DNA of 64,000 nt from Variovorax sp. J22P240 (GCF_030316855.1 NZ_JASZYR010000001.1:372001-436000), one strand, 5' to 3'. Shown: positions 51,847 through 60,656, counted from the first letter of the stretch. Made by a program: numbers and translations. The notes: a model not told the origin generated them from the letters alone.

Positions 51847-53838
51847 ATGCCAGCCATTTCGCCCACGAGGTTCCCCGCGATTCAGTTCGCGCCAGCCATC
51901 CTCTTTCTGAGCCAGTCGGCCGACGTGGTCACTCGCAGCCTGCAGGGCGAATCGATCTCGCTCGACGAGGCGCGTCCCTTGCGCGACGACGTCTCGACCG
52001 ACGAGATCACGCCGCTGCCGATCCTCACGCACTACGACGACAAGCTCGGGCGCTACCCCTACATCGGCTTCAGGGCGGGCGACGATGCAACGCCCATCGG
52101 CACCGATGCGATCCGCACCCGTGGTGTCGAGGTCGTGGTGAGCGGCAAGCGCTATGGCAAGGGCTCCTCGCGCGAGCACAGTCCGGCCGCGGAAAAGCTG
52201 GCCGGCGTACGCCTGGTGATCGCCGAGAGCTTCGAGCGCATCTATCGCCAGAACGCGGACAACATCGGACTTTTCACGTCGACCGATTTCAGCCTCGTCG
52301 AACGCATCCAGGCAGGAGAGGCGATCCCTCTCGCGGATCTCGTCGCGGGTAGGGATGCGTTGGCGGCTGCGATCCTCCGGAACGGTGGATTGCTCCGCTT
52401 CGGCCAGCAGCACATGCGCGACATCACCGTCGCGCCCGAGGTGGCTGACACGCGCCCGCGCACGCTGTTCGAGAAGATCGTGGAACGCCATGCGCTGGCG
52501 ACCGATCTGACCGAGGCGCATCCCGCGCCGGGCGATGGTGCCTTCGTGCGGGCCGACTGGCGTTTCATTCACGAGTACTACACCGGCATGGCCGCGCACA
52601 TGTTGCACACCACTTTCGGCCGCCCGCTGGCGCTGTACGAGCCGGGCTCGATCATCGTGTTCGAGGACCACACTTCCTACGTCGAGGAAAGCCCCGCGCA
52701 CGTGCGCGGCGGGCTGGTGCCCAACGTGCACCGCATGGTCGAGGCGCAGCGCGAGTTCGCGGCCGCCTACGCGCTGCGCTCGCATCGCACACTGAGCGAG
52801 GCCGAGGCGGCGTCCGACGATGGCAGCAACGTCGCAGGCATCTCGCACGCGATGGTGGCCGAGCACTATGCGCTGCCGGGGCAAGTCGTCGTCGGCACCG
52901 ATTCGCACACGCCGCACAGCGGCGCGCTGGGCTGCGTCGCCTTCGGTGTCGGCACGACCGATATGGCCAATGCCTTCGTCACCGGTGCGGTGCGCCTGAC
53001 CGTGCCGCAGTCGCTTCGCATCGTGCTGGAGGGGAGGGTGCCGGCCGGCGTGACGGCGAAGGACATCGTGCTGCACCTGCTGTCGCAGCCGATCATCCGC
53101 AGCGGCGGTGGCGTGGGCAAGGTGTTCGAGTTCTGCGGCGAGGGCATCGCGGCGCTCTCCACCGACGAGCGGGCCACGCTCACCAATATGACGGCCGAGC
53201 TCGGGGGCTTCACCGGCATCGTCGCCCCTGATGCGGAGACCGTGCGCTTCCTGCGTGAGCGGCGCGGCATCGACTTCGCGCTCGAGCCCTGGATGCACAG
53301 CGACGAGGGCGCCGAGTACGCTGAAATCCTTCGCATCGATTGCGCCGGCGTGCCTCCGATGGTGGCCCGCCCCGGCGACCCGGGCAACGGACTGCCGTTG
53401 GCGGAGGTGCAGGCGCCGGTCCGCATCGACATCGCCTACGGCGGGTCATGCACCGCCGGCAAGCGAGAGGATTTCGATCACTACCACGCGGTGTTGCGCT
53501 GGGCTGCCGATCGAGGACTCCGCGTTGCGCCGCATGTGGAGCTGTTCCTGCAGTTCGGCACCACGGCCGTTCGCGATCACTGCATTTCCCAGGGCTACAT
53601 GGATGCATTCGACAAAGTCGGCGCGCGCATGCTGCAGCCTTCGTGCGGTGCTTGCGGCAACTGCGGGCCCGGCGGCTCGACGAGCAGGGATCAGGTCACC
53701 GTCAGCGCGATCAACCGCAACTTTCCGGGGCGCGGCGGGCCAGGCCAGGTCTGGCTCGCGAGCCCACCGACCGTGGCGGCCAGCGCGATCGCCGGCGAGC
53801 TCGTGTCCTTCGAGACGCTGCAACAGCGGCAGGCCTGA
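51847..53838 (+). CDS. Aconitase/isopropylmalate-dehydratase family enzyme with swivel domain first
   Basis: This is a 663-residue [4Fe-4S] hydro-lyase. The N-terminal 190 residues form the LeuD-like swivel domain with GSSREH at 106-111. The catalytic LeuC-like part follows. Cluster-type cysteines are C535 (GGSCTAGKRED) and C600, C603, C606 (SCGACGNCGPGG). VGTDSHTPHSGALG near residue 355 is a further signature. In AcnA and IPMI the swivel is at the C-terminus or on a separate chain; AcnB has it before the catalytic part but with a HEAT-like N-domain missing here. The substrate is uncertain. Confidence 0.87.
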   Translation: MPAISPTRFPAIQFAPAILFLSQSADVVTRSLQGESISLDEARPLRDDVSTDEITPLPILTHYDDKLGRYPYIGFRAGDDATPIGTDAIRTRGVEVVVSGKRYGKGSSREHSPAAEKLAGVRLVIAESFERIYRQNADNIGLFTSTDFSLVERIQAGEAIPLADLVAGRDALAAAILRNGGLLRFGQQHMRDITVAPEVADTRPRTLFEKIVERHALATDLTEAHPAPGDGAFVRADWRFIHEYYTGMAAHMLHTTFGRPLALYEPGSIIVFEDHTSYVEESPAHVRGGLVPNVHRMVEAQREFAAAYALRSHRTLSEAEAASDDGSNVAGISHAMVAEHYALPGQVVVGTDSHTPHSGALGCVAFGVGTTDMANAFVTGAVRLTVPQSLRIVLEGRVPAGVTAKDIVLHLLSQPIIRSGGGVGKVFEFCGEGIAALSTDERATLTNMTAELGGFTGIVAPDAETVRFLRERRGIDFALEPWMHSDEGAEYAEILRIDCAGVPPMVARPGDPGNGLPLAEVQAPVRIDIAYGGSCTAGKREDFDHYHAVLRWAADRGLRVAPHVELFLQFGTTAVRDHCISQGYMDAFDKVGARMLQPSCGACGNCGPGGSTSRDQVTVSAINRNFPGRGGPGQVWLASPPTVAASAIAGELVSFETLQQRQA

Positions 53839-53920
53839 ATCCGGCCAGGGCTGACGTTCCCGCATGCCGCCAGGCATGACTCGCCATTTGGGCGCACGCA
53901 GCACGGGCACAATCCGCGCC

Positions 53921-55405
53921 ATGAGGCAATGGTTGCGTACGCAAGGTGGCTGGTGGCTCGCATGGCTGCTGGTCACCGGCGTCGGTGCGGTCTGGATCGC
54001 GCGCGCCGAGATCCAGCAGTTGAACGAGGATTTCGAGGTCAACGGGCGCATTGCGCATCGCCTGATGAGCCAGCAGGTCGTGCAGTACGACGCGGTGCTC
54101 GCGACCCTCGCGTTGCTGGAGCCCGTGCCGGGTGCCAACCAGCCCGAGCGTCGGCTGCCGTCGGTCTATCCCTCCATCCTTGGCGTGCTGCGGCGCGAGA
54201 CGGGCACGGATTGGTCCGATCCGCAGCTGGCCCAGGCCGAAGCCAGGTCGCGCGAACTCCGGCGCCCTGAACTCGCGACGAGTGACTTCGCCAGCGGTCG
54301 CTATCGGCTCGTGACCGGCTCGGTGCCGACGAGCTATGCGCTGGACATCGACCTCGCGACGGCCGTGCCTTGGCGCGATTGGCCGATGGATCCGAAGACC
54401 AGCCCGGTGCGGGTGACACTCGAGCGGACAGGGCAGTCTTTCGTCGTGCAGCCGGGCGATTCGACCGCGCGCAACGGCTGGCGCTTCGATTTCCGCAAGG
54501 CGCTGGCTTCCGAGAGCCAGTCCTTCGACCTCGTGGCGGAGCGCGTCGTGTCTTGGCGGGAACTGCCCTGGGTCCTGATGGCCGCATGGGCGATCGCGGC
54601 GGGTGTGGTGCTCGCCGGGGCCTACACCTTGCTGCGCCAGCGCATCGCGCGGCAGCGTGCCGAAGAGCTGCTGCGGCTCGGCCAGGTGGCGCGGCTCAAC
54701 GCCCTGGGCGAACTGGCGGCCGGAATGGCGCATGAGCTCAATCAGCCACTGACTGCGGTGCTTGCAAACACGCAGGCCGCCCAGCGCCTGCTGAATGACG
54801 ACCCGCCTGAACTGGCGACCGCGCGAACGGCGATGCGGCAAGCTGCGGAGCAGGCGCGTCGCGCCGCGGACGTGATCGGCCGCCTGCGTCGCGTGATCGC
54901 GCGTCCGGACCGCCACGCCGAGACGCGGCCCGTGGTGTTGCAGGAGGCCCTGCGCGGCGCATTGCACCTGCTCGCGCCCGAATTCGATCGGCGCGCGGTA
55001 GGGCCGGCCTTCGACGACGCGGCCCACGCGCCGGTCACGGTGCATGCCGATCCGGTCGCACTCGAACAGATCGTGCACAACCTGCTGATGAATGCGCTTC
55101 AGGCGCTGGAAGACGTGCCCGCAGGCGAGCGCGGCCTTCGAATTTCAGTCGACCGTGAAGGCGGGCACGGCGTACTGGCGGTGACCGACAACGGACGCGG
55201 TATCGCGCCGGAATCCTTGCCGCGCATCTTCGAACCCTTCTTCAGCACGCGGGACGGCGGCCTGGGGCTCGGACTCAGCCTGTGCGAGACGCTGGCCGTC
55301 GGCATGGGCGGCTCGCTCGCCGCCGAGGCCGCATCGCCGCGCGGCGCCCGTTTCACGTTGCGGTTGCCGCTGGCGAACTCTTCCTCGACGGAGCGGCGCG
55401 CATGA
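53921..55405 (+). CDS. Sensor histidine kinase
   Basis: This is a 494-residue membrane kinase from the ATG at 53921. Two transmembrane helices (about 10-26 and 213-233) enclose a periplasmic sensor region of about 185 residues without a recognised domain. The phospho-acceptor is H271 in GMAHELNQPL, typical of the FixL/NtrB-like HisKA group. ATP-binding boxes are NLLMNAL, DNGRGI and GLGLGLSL. The stop overlaps the response-regulator start. An upstream in-frame ATG (53864) would add 19 residues before the first helix. Confidence 0.92.
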   Translation: MRQWLRTQGGWWLAWLLVTGVGAVWIARAEIQQLNEDFEVNGRIAHRLMSQQVVQYDAVLATLALLEPVPGANQPERRLPSVYPSILGVLRRETGTDWSDPQLAQAEARSRELRRPELATSDFASGRYRLVTGSVPTSYALDIDLATAVPWRDWPMDPKTSPVRVTLERTGQSFVVQPGDSTARNGWRFDFRKALASESQSFDLVAERVVSWRELPWVLMAAWAIAAGVVLAGAYTLLRQRIARQRAEELLRLGQVARLNALGELAAGMAHELNQPLTAVLANTQAAQRLLNDDPPELATARTAMRQAAEQARRAADVIGRLRRVIARPDRHAETRPVVLQEALRGALHLLAPEFDRRAVGPAFDDAAHAPVTVHADPVALEQIVHNLLMNALQALEDVPAGERGLRISVDREGGHGVLAVTDNGRGIAPESLPRIFEPFFSTRDGGLGLGLSLCETLAVGMGGSLAAEAASPRGARFTLRLPLANSSSTERRA

Positions 55406-56022
55406 ACGAACCGCTGTCACCGCTGATCCACCTGATCGACGACGACCTCGCGGTGCGCGAGAGCCTCGCGCTGCTGATCGGCACGGTGGGCCTTCGCACG
55501 CACGCCTGGGCGGACCCGCAGGCCTTTCTCGACGGCTTCGACCGCAGCAGCATCGGCGCGATCGTGCTCGACGTGCGCATGCCCGGCATCAGCGGGCTGA
55601 CGGTGCTCGACACCTTGATCGCGCAGGGCGTGGACCAACCGGTGATCATGCTCACCGGTCACGGCACGGTGGAGATGTGCCGGCGCGCCTTCAAGGCTGG
55701 CGCGGCGGAGTTCCTCGAGAAGCCGGTGGATGACGAGCAGTTGCTCGAAGCCTTGCAGCAGGCGGTGCGGCAGCACGTCAACTCGCGCGAGCGGACGCAG
55801 GCCGACCAGGCCGCGCGCGATCGCTATCTGCAGCTTTCGGAGCGCGAGCGCGAAGTGCTGGGCTTCATCGTGGCGGGGCTGACCAACAAGGAGATCGCCC
55901 GCGCTCTGGCCCTGTCGCCGCGAACGATCGAGACGCACCGCGCCAATCTGTTCGGCAAGCTGGAGTGCGACTCGCTGGCGCAACTGATCCGGCGATACGC
56001 CGCATTGGTCGACACTCCGTAG
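55402..56022 (+). CDS. FixJ/NarL-type response regulator
   Basis: This is a 206-residue regulator. The receiver domain has the acidic pocket DDD near 13-15, phospho-acceptor D57 (VLDVRMPG), the switch Thr in MLTGHG and the Lys in LEKP. A LuxR-type HTH occupies about 143-200 (LSEREREVLGFIVAGLTNKEIARAL). It is translationally coupled to the kinase (ATGA). Its targets probably include the downstream genes. Confidence 0.93.
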   Translation: MNEPLSPLIHLIDDDLAVRESLALLIGTVGLRTHAWADPQAFLDGFDRSSIGAIVLDVRMPGISGLTVLDTLIAQGVDQPVIMLTGHGTVEMCRRAFKAGAAEFLEKPVDDEQLLEALQQAVRQHVNSRERTQADQAARDRYLQLSEREREVLGFIVAGLTNKEIARALALSPRTIETHRANLFGKLECDSLAQLIRRYAALVDTP

Positions 56023-56139
56023 TTTTACGGAGCGGCGGGCGTAGCCGTACGAATGGTCCCGGGGCCGAGCTATTTCTACAGTTGCCATGCGGTCGGCGAA
56101 ATGCCGGCGCAAGCAACCCAATCACCTCTGGAGAACTCC

Positions 56140-56655
56140 ATGCATTCGACCCTTCGTCTCGGCGGCCTCGCCGTTTTGCTCGCCGCTTCCGCGATGACAG
56201 CGCAGGCGCAAACCCAGGCACCGAGCCCGGCCGTGCGCGCTGAAAAGAACATGTCGCTCGAACTTGCGAACCAGATCGCGGCCGCCAGCGTTGCGGCCTG
56301 CGCCGCCAATGGATATGCCGTGGCAGCGACCGTGGTCGACCGCTCGGGCACCGTGCGCGCCGTGCAGCGTGCCGACAACGCCGGCTCGCACACGCTGGGC
56401 GCCAGCGAACGCAAGGCATGGACCTCGGCATCGGCCAAGGCGCCGACGCTCGCCATGATGGAGAACGCGCAGAAGAACTCCGCCGCGGCGAACCTCGTGA
56501 ACATCCCCGGCTTCCTGCTGCTCGGCGGCGGCGTGCCGGTCAAGGTCGGCAATGAAGTGATCGGAGCCGTGGGCGTCGGCGGCGCGCCAGGCGGCCATCT
56601 GGACGAGCAGTGCGCCAACGCCGCACTCGACAAGGTCAAGGGCCAACTGGGCTGA
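56140..56655 (+). CDS. Secreted GlcG/HbpS-family (heme-binding type) protein
   Basis: This is a 171-residue protein with a signal peptide cleaving at AQA near residue 23. The mature part is one GlcG/HbpS (DUF336) domain: LELANQIAAASVAACAANGY, VVDRSGTVRAVQRAD, SHTLGASERKAWTSA, VIGAVGVGGAPGGHLDEQC. HbpS of Streptomyces binds heme and modulates a sensor kinase. The gene lies 117 bp after the response regulator, with a CTGGAGA ribosome-binding site. Ligand and function are inferred only. Confidence 0.87.
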   Translation: MHSTLRLGGLAVLLAASAMTAQAQTQAPSPAVRAEKNMSLELANQIAAASVAACAANGYAVAATVVDRSGTVRAVQRADNAGSHTLGASERKAWTSASAKAPTLAMMENAQKNSAAANLVNIPGFLLLGGGVPVKVGNEVIGAVGVGGAPGGHLDEQCANAALDKVKGQLG

Positions 56656-56660
56656 TCGCC

Positions 56661-57365
56661 ATGAAGGCCGCGCTGTACCGATCGAGCCTTGCCGCCGCTG
56701 TTGCGGCGCTGCTGATGTCGTCCGGCGGTGTGGCGCTGGCGCAGGTGCCGCCGACGGCTGCCGAAGTCCAGGCCTACCAGGGCCTGCACCAGGCCGCGTG
56801 GCGAGGCGACATGAGCAGGCTCAAGGCGCTGATCGCGGCCGGTGCAGATCTGGATGCTCGCGACAGCCTCGGCCGCACGCCCCTGCACGTGGCGACCTAT
56901 GCGCGCCAACGCGAAGCCATCACCGCGCTGGCAAAGGCCGGTGCGAACCTCCAACGCCTGGAAGACGACCGCTATGACGTCGTCACCATCGCTGCAGTCG
57001 CGGATGACGTGCCCACGCTCGCGCTGCTGCTGTCGCTCGGCGCAAGCGCCGGGCAGACCACGAGCCGCTACGACGGCACCGCACTCATCGCGGCGGCTCA
57101 CCTCGGCCATGACGAGGTCGTGCGGCGCCTCATCGCCGCCGGCGCACCGCTGGACCACGTCAACAACTTGCACTGGACCGCCCTGATCGAATCGATCGTG
57201 CTCGGCGACGGCGGGCCGCGCCACCAGCGCACGCTGATCGCGCTCGTCGATGCGGGCGCCAATCTGCAGCTCGCAGATCGGCAGGGCAACACCCCGCTGC
57301 AATTGGCCAAGGCGCGTGGCTACAACGCCATGGTCGAAAAGCTCAAGGCCTCGGGCGCAAAGTAA
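56661..57365 (+). CDS. Secreted ankyrin-repeat protein
   Basis: This is a 234-residue protein with a signal peptide (hydrophobic 8-28, cleavage near ALAQ). At least five ankyrin repeats follow, for example MSRLKALIAAGADLDARDSL and GRTPLHVATYARQREAI. It begins 5 bp after the HbpS-like gene, so both are on one transcript. Pseudomonas AnkB is a comparable envelope ankyrin protein supporting catalase KatB. That parallel suggests, but does not prove, an oxidative-stress role. Confidence 0.88.
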   Translation: MKAALYRSSLAAAVAALLMSSGGVALAQVPPTAAEVQAYQGLHQAAWRGDMSRLKALIAAGADLDARDSLGRTPLHVATYARQREAITALAKAGANLQRLEDDRYDVVTIAAVADDVPTLALLLSLGASAGQTTSRYDGTALIAAAHLGHDEVVRRLIAAGAPLDHVNNLHWTALIESIVLGDGGPRHQRTLIALVDAGANLQLADRQGNTPLQLAKARGYNAMVEKLKASGAK

Positions 57366-57411
57366 GGCGGCTCGGGGACAATCGGGCGATCCTTTTCGCA
57401 GGACTCGCTCC

Positions 57412-58059
57412 ATGTACACACCGCCCCAGTTCAATTCCACGGACCGTGCGACCGCCGCGGAGCTGATGCGCGCGCATCCCTTCGCGACGCTGATCTCGAA
57501 CGACGACGACGGACTGCCCTACATCACGCACTTGCCGCTGGTGCTGGACGATCGCGGGGAGGACGGTTTCGCGCTGCTGGGCCATTGCGCCAAGCCCAAT
57601 GCGCACTGGCGTTACCTGCGGGCGAGACCCACGGCGGTCGTGAGCTTTCTGGGGCCGCATGCCTACATGTCGCCTTCGGTCTACCCCGACCTGGCCCGTG
57701 TTCCGACCTGGAACTACCTCGCAGTGAATTGCACGGTCGAAGCCCGGCTGATCGAAACGCCTGCCGAGAAAGACGCCTTGCTCAAGCGCCTGATCGGCCA
57801 GCACGAGCCAGCGTACGCACAGCAATGGCGCGATCTCGGCGAGGAGTTCCAACTCAAGATGCTCAACGGCATCGTCGGCTTCGAACTGCGCGTGACGGCG
57901 CTGCAATGCAAGCTCAAGCTCAACCAGCACCGCAAGGAGGCGCACGCCGCCATGCATGCGCAATACAGCGTGGGATCGCCTGACGAACAGGCGCTGGCCG
58001 GCTGGATGAAGCGGCTCGGCATGAACGTCTCCGACACGCAAGCTGCGGAGGAGACCTGA
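57412..58059 (+). CDS. PaiB-like FMN-binding split-barrel protein
   Basis: This is a 215-residue protein of the PaiB/FMN_bind_2 family. Signatures are HPFATLISNDDDGLPYITHLPL, HCAKPNAHWRYL, and YMSPSVYPDLARVPTWNYLAV. The split-barrel fold binds FMN, and PaiB itself is described as a negative regulator in Bacillus. There is no signal peptide. It lies 46 bp after the ankyrin gene on the same strand. Confidence 0.9.
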   Translation: MYTPPQFNSTDRATAAELMRAHPFATLISNDDDGLPYITHLPLVLDDRGEDGFALLGHCAKPNAHWRYLRARPTAVVSFLGPHAYMSPSVYPDLARVPTWNYLAVNCTVEARLIETPAEKDALLKRLIGQHEPAYAQQWRDLGEEFQLKMLNGIVGFELRVTALQCKLKLNQHRKEAHAAMHAQYSVGSPDEQALAGWMKRLGMNVSDTQAAEET

Positions 58060-58060
58060 G

Positions 58061-58291
58061 ATGCGTGTCATCGGATTGATCGGTCTCGTTCTGGCGCTCG
58101 TCATCGTCGGCTTGCTGGTCAAGAAGCAACTCGGCGGCATGACCGCACCCGCACTGTCGACCGGCCCGGCACCCGCAGGCAGCGCGCCGGCCGGCGATGC
58201 CCGCGCGCAGAGCCAGCAAATTCAGCAGCAGTTCAAGCAATCGCTCGACGCCGCGATGCAGCAGCGGCGTCCCGTCACCGATGACAACTGA
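58061..58291 (+). CDS. Small membrane-anchored hypothetical protein
   Basis: This is a 76-residue protein starting 1 bp after the PaiB-like stop. One N-terminal membrane helix (about 3-20, IGLIGLVLALVIVGLLV) is followed by an Ala/Pro-rich linker and a Gln-rich helix (QSQQIQQQFKQSLDAAMQQ). No family is recognised. Its 3' end overlaps tadA by 11 bp, suggesting coupling between the two. Confidence 0.7.
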   Translation: MRVIGLIGLVLALVIVGLLVKKQLGGMTAPALSTGPAPAGSAPAGDARAQSQQIQQQFKQSLDAAMQQRRPVTDDN

Positions 58292-59357
58292 CGATCACTG
58301 GATGGCTCTCGCGCTGGCGGAAGCGAGACAGGCAGCCGACGTCGGCGAAGTGCCTGTGGGTGCCGTGCTGGTGAAGGATGGCGTGCTGATCGCCAGCGGC
58401 CGCAACGCACCCGTCTCGCTGCACGACCCGAGTGCGCATGCCGAGATCAACGCACTGCGAGCGGCGGGTGCCGCGCTGGGCAATTACCGCCTCGATGGTT
58501 GCGAACTCTTCGTGACATTGGAACCCTGCGCAATGTGCGCCGGTGCCATGCTGCACGCGCGGCTCGCCCGCGTGGTGTTCGGCGCTGCGGACCCGAAGAC
58601 CGGCGCGGCGGGATCGGTGATCGATCTGCTCGGGCAGCCGCAGTTGAATCACCACACGCGGGTGCAAGGAGGTGTTCTTTCGGCCGACTGCCAGGCGCTT
58701 CTGCAGAACTTCTTCCGCGACCGTCGCAGCGCGGCACGCGAGGCGGCCGAGCCCTTGCGCGACGATGCTCTGCGCACGTCGGCCGATCGCTTCAGCGCGT
58801 TGGCCGACTACGCGTTTGCTCCGCATTACATGAGCGATCTTCCGAGCCAGCAAGGCTGGCGCATGCACTATCTGGACGAAGGACCGCAGGATGCGCAGGC
58901 CGCCTGCCTGTGCCTGCACGGGCCGGGGGAATGGAGCTACCTGTTCAGGCACCTCTTGCGTGTGCAGGGTCTGCGCGTGCTGGCGCCCGACCTGATTGGC
59001 TTTGGGCAAAGCGACAAGCCCAAGCGCGAGGTCGTGCATCAACTCGCGTGGCATCGCGACGTGCTGCTCGAATGGCTCGATCGCTTGCAGCCGGGGCCGC
59101 TGGCACTCGTGCATAGCGAGAATGCTTCCGCGCTGGCGTCGCTCCTGGCTGAGGCCGCGCCCGAACGCTTTCCCTTGGTGATGGTCGCGCCGGATGGTGG
59201 CGGATCCGTGTCCGATGCATGGCGGGCACCCTTTCCCGATCGCGGCTACGAGGCCGCCTTGCGCGCGCTCGGGCCTGTTCCGAAGCGAGTCTCCGGACCC
59301 ACGGCCGAACAGGCGGCCCAGTTGGCAAAGGACGCAATGGGATACTTCGCCCCGTGA
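58281..59357 (+). CDS. tadA: tRNA adenosine(34) deaminase TadA fused to an alpha/beta-hydrolase-like domain
   Basis: TadA converts A34 to inosine in tRNA-Arg(ACG). The N-terminal 150 residues form a complete deaminase: HAE at 53-55 and PCAMC with C83/C86. From about residue 190 an alpha/beta-hydrolase-like segment of about 165 residues follows. It has LHG at 212-214 and APDLIGFGQSDKP at 235-247. The nucleophile elbow is HSENA (278-282) instead of GxSxG, and the segment ends before a catalytic His block, so it is probably not catalytic. One uninterrupted frame makes this a true fusion. It overlaps ldcA (GTGA). Confidence 0.9.
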   Translation: MTTDDHWMALALAEARQAADVGEVPVGAVLVKDGVLIASGRNAPVSLHDPSAHAEINALRAAGAALGNYRLDGCELFVTLEPCAMCAGAMLHARLARVVFGAADPKTGAAGSVIDLLGQPQLNHHTRVQGGVLSADCQALLQNFFRDRRSAAREAAEPLRDDALRTSADRFSALADYAFAPHYMSDLPSQQGWRMHYLDEGPQDAQAACLCLHGPGEWSYLFRHLLRVQGLRVLAPDLIGFGQSDKPKREVVHQLAWHRDVLLEWLDRLQPGPLALVHSENASALASLLAEAAPERFPLVMVAPDGGGSVSDAWRAPFPDRGYEAALRALGPVPKRVSGPTAEQAAQLAKDAMGYFAP

Positions 59358-60283
59358 AAAAACACATCTACATCTATTCGCCCTCCAGCGCTGTGCGCGA
59401 CAAGGCTGCGTTCAAGCGCGGCGTCAAACGGCTCCAGGCGCTCGGTCATGAAGTCGAAGTCGACGAAGCGGCTCTTGCAACACACCAGCGTTTCGCGGGC
59501 GATGACGCCACGCGACTGGCCGCGATCTCACGCGCTGCGGCCAGCGGCGCCAACGTGGCGCTCATTTCGCGCGGCGGCTACGGGCTCACGCGCATCCTCG
59601 ACGCGATTCCGTACAAGGCCGTGGCCAAGGCCATTCACCACGGCACCGAGTTCGTCGGACTCAGCGACTTCACCGCCTTCCAGAGCGCACTGCTGGCCAA
59701 GACCGGCGCCGTGACCTGGGCGGGCCCCGCGGTCGGCGAGGACTTCGGCGCCGAAGCCGGGGCCGACGACATCATGGAAGCCTGCTTCGACGATCTGTTG
59801 AGCGGGCGAGGCGAGGGCACTGGCTGGCGCATGCCGGCGCGCGACAGCGCTGGTCTGCCCAAGCTCCGCAGCATCCACGACGCCGTCCTCTGGGGTGGCA
59901 ATCTCTGCGTGCTGACGAGCCTGCTCGGCACGCCGTACTTCCCGGCGATCGACAAGGGCGTGTTGTTCCTGGAGGACGTCAACGAGCACCCCTATCGCGT
60001 CGAACGCATGCTCGATCAGCTGCGCCATGCGGGTGTGCTCGGGCGTCAGAAGGCGGTGATCCTGGGGTCCTTCACCGGCACGAAGAAGGTGCCGCACGAC
60101 CGTGGATTCAGCCTGCAGACTGTGACGGCGCGCCTGCGCGAGTTGATCAAGCCCCCGGTCCTGACCGGGCTGCCCTTCGGTCACGTGTCGACGAAGGTGC
60201 TCCTGCCAGTCGGCGCGAAGGTCGAACTGGCGGCCGATGGGCGCGACGTCTTCATGGTCTGGGGACATCGGCACGCCCATTGA
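59354..60283 (+). CDS. ldcA: Muramoyltetrapeptide (LD-) carboxypeptidase, S66 family
   Basis: LdcA removes the terminal D-Ala from cytosolic murein tetrapeptides in cell-wall recycling. It has 309 residues from a GTG overlapping the tadA stop. The S66 triad is S104 (VGLSDFT), E207 (FLEDVNE) and H277 (FGHVSTK). The motif SRGGYG near residue 74 is the family signature. There is no signal peptide, as expected for a cytosolic recycling enzyme. It shares a transcript with tadA. Confidence 0.92.
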   Translation: MKKHIYIYSPSSAVRDKAAFKRGVKRLQALGHEVEVDEAALATHQRFAGDDATRLAAISRAAASGANVALISRGGYGLTRILDAIPYKAVAKAIHHGTEFVGLSDFTAFQSALLAKTGAVTWAGPAVGEDFGAEAGADDIMEACFDDLLSGRGEGTGWRMPARDSAGLPKLRSIHDAVLWGGNLCVLTSLLGTPYFPAIDKGVLFLEDVNEHPYRVERMLDQLRHAGVLGRQKAVILGSFTGTKKVPHDRGFSLQTVTARLRELIKPPVLTGLPFGHVSTKVLLPVGAKVELAADGRDVFMVWGHRHAH

Positions 60284-60323
60284 GCGTGCCGGGAGGGCGC
60301 GGCCGCGAGGGCGGCGCGCCAGC

Positions 60324-60656
60324 TCAGGTGATGATGCGCTGGTGGGTTCTCGGACCCATTGTGCCGGGCAGGCCGCCCTTGAACAGGCGGTTGATCTGGC
60401 GCATCTGGCGCCTTGCCGCCACTTCGCCGTCGACGGCGCTGAGTGCTGTCAGCACATCCTGACGCAGATACCAGAGCGCTTCGAGATCACCCGCGAAGCG
60501 GACGCGTTGGGCAACGCGCTGGATCGAGTGACCACCGTGCACTTGCAAGAGGGACAACATGGCGGTACGGATCTGGCCCATCTGACGATCCGCGGAACGG
60601 CGGAGGCCGAGCCCGGGAAGAGACAGAAAGCGGAAGAACCTGCTGAGGGACACCAT
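60324..60656 (-). CDS. Small basic hypothetical protein
   Basis: I do not recognise this 110-residue protein. It is basic and helical (LRRSADRQMGQIRTAMLSLL) with a C-terminal motif LFKGGLPGTMGPRTHQR. It is convergent with ldcA. The opposite-strand frames here look like shadows, while this frame has a plausible protein-like composition and an AT-rich upstream region. I judge it real. Confidence 0.6.
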   Translation of the reverse strand: MVSLSRFFRFLSLPGLGLRRSADRQMGQIRTAMLSLLQVHGGHSIQRVAQRVRFAGDLEALWYLRQDVLTALSAVDGEVAARRQMRQINRLFKGGLPGTMGPRTHQRIIT

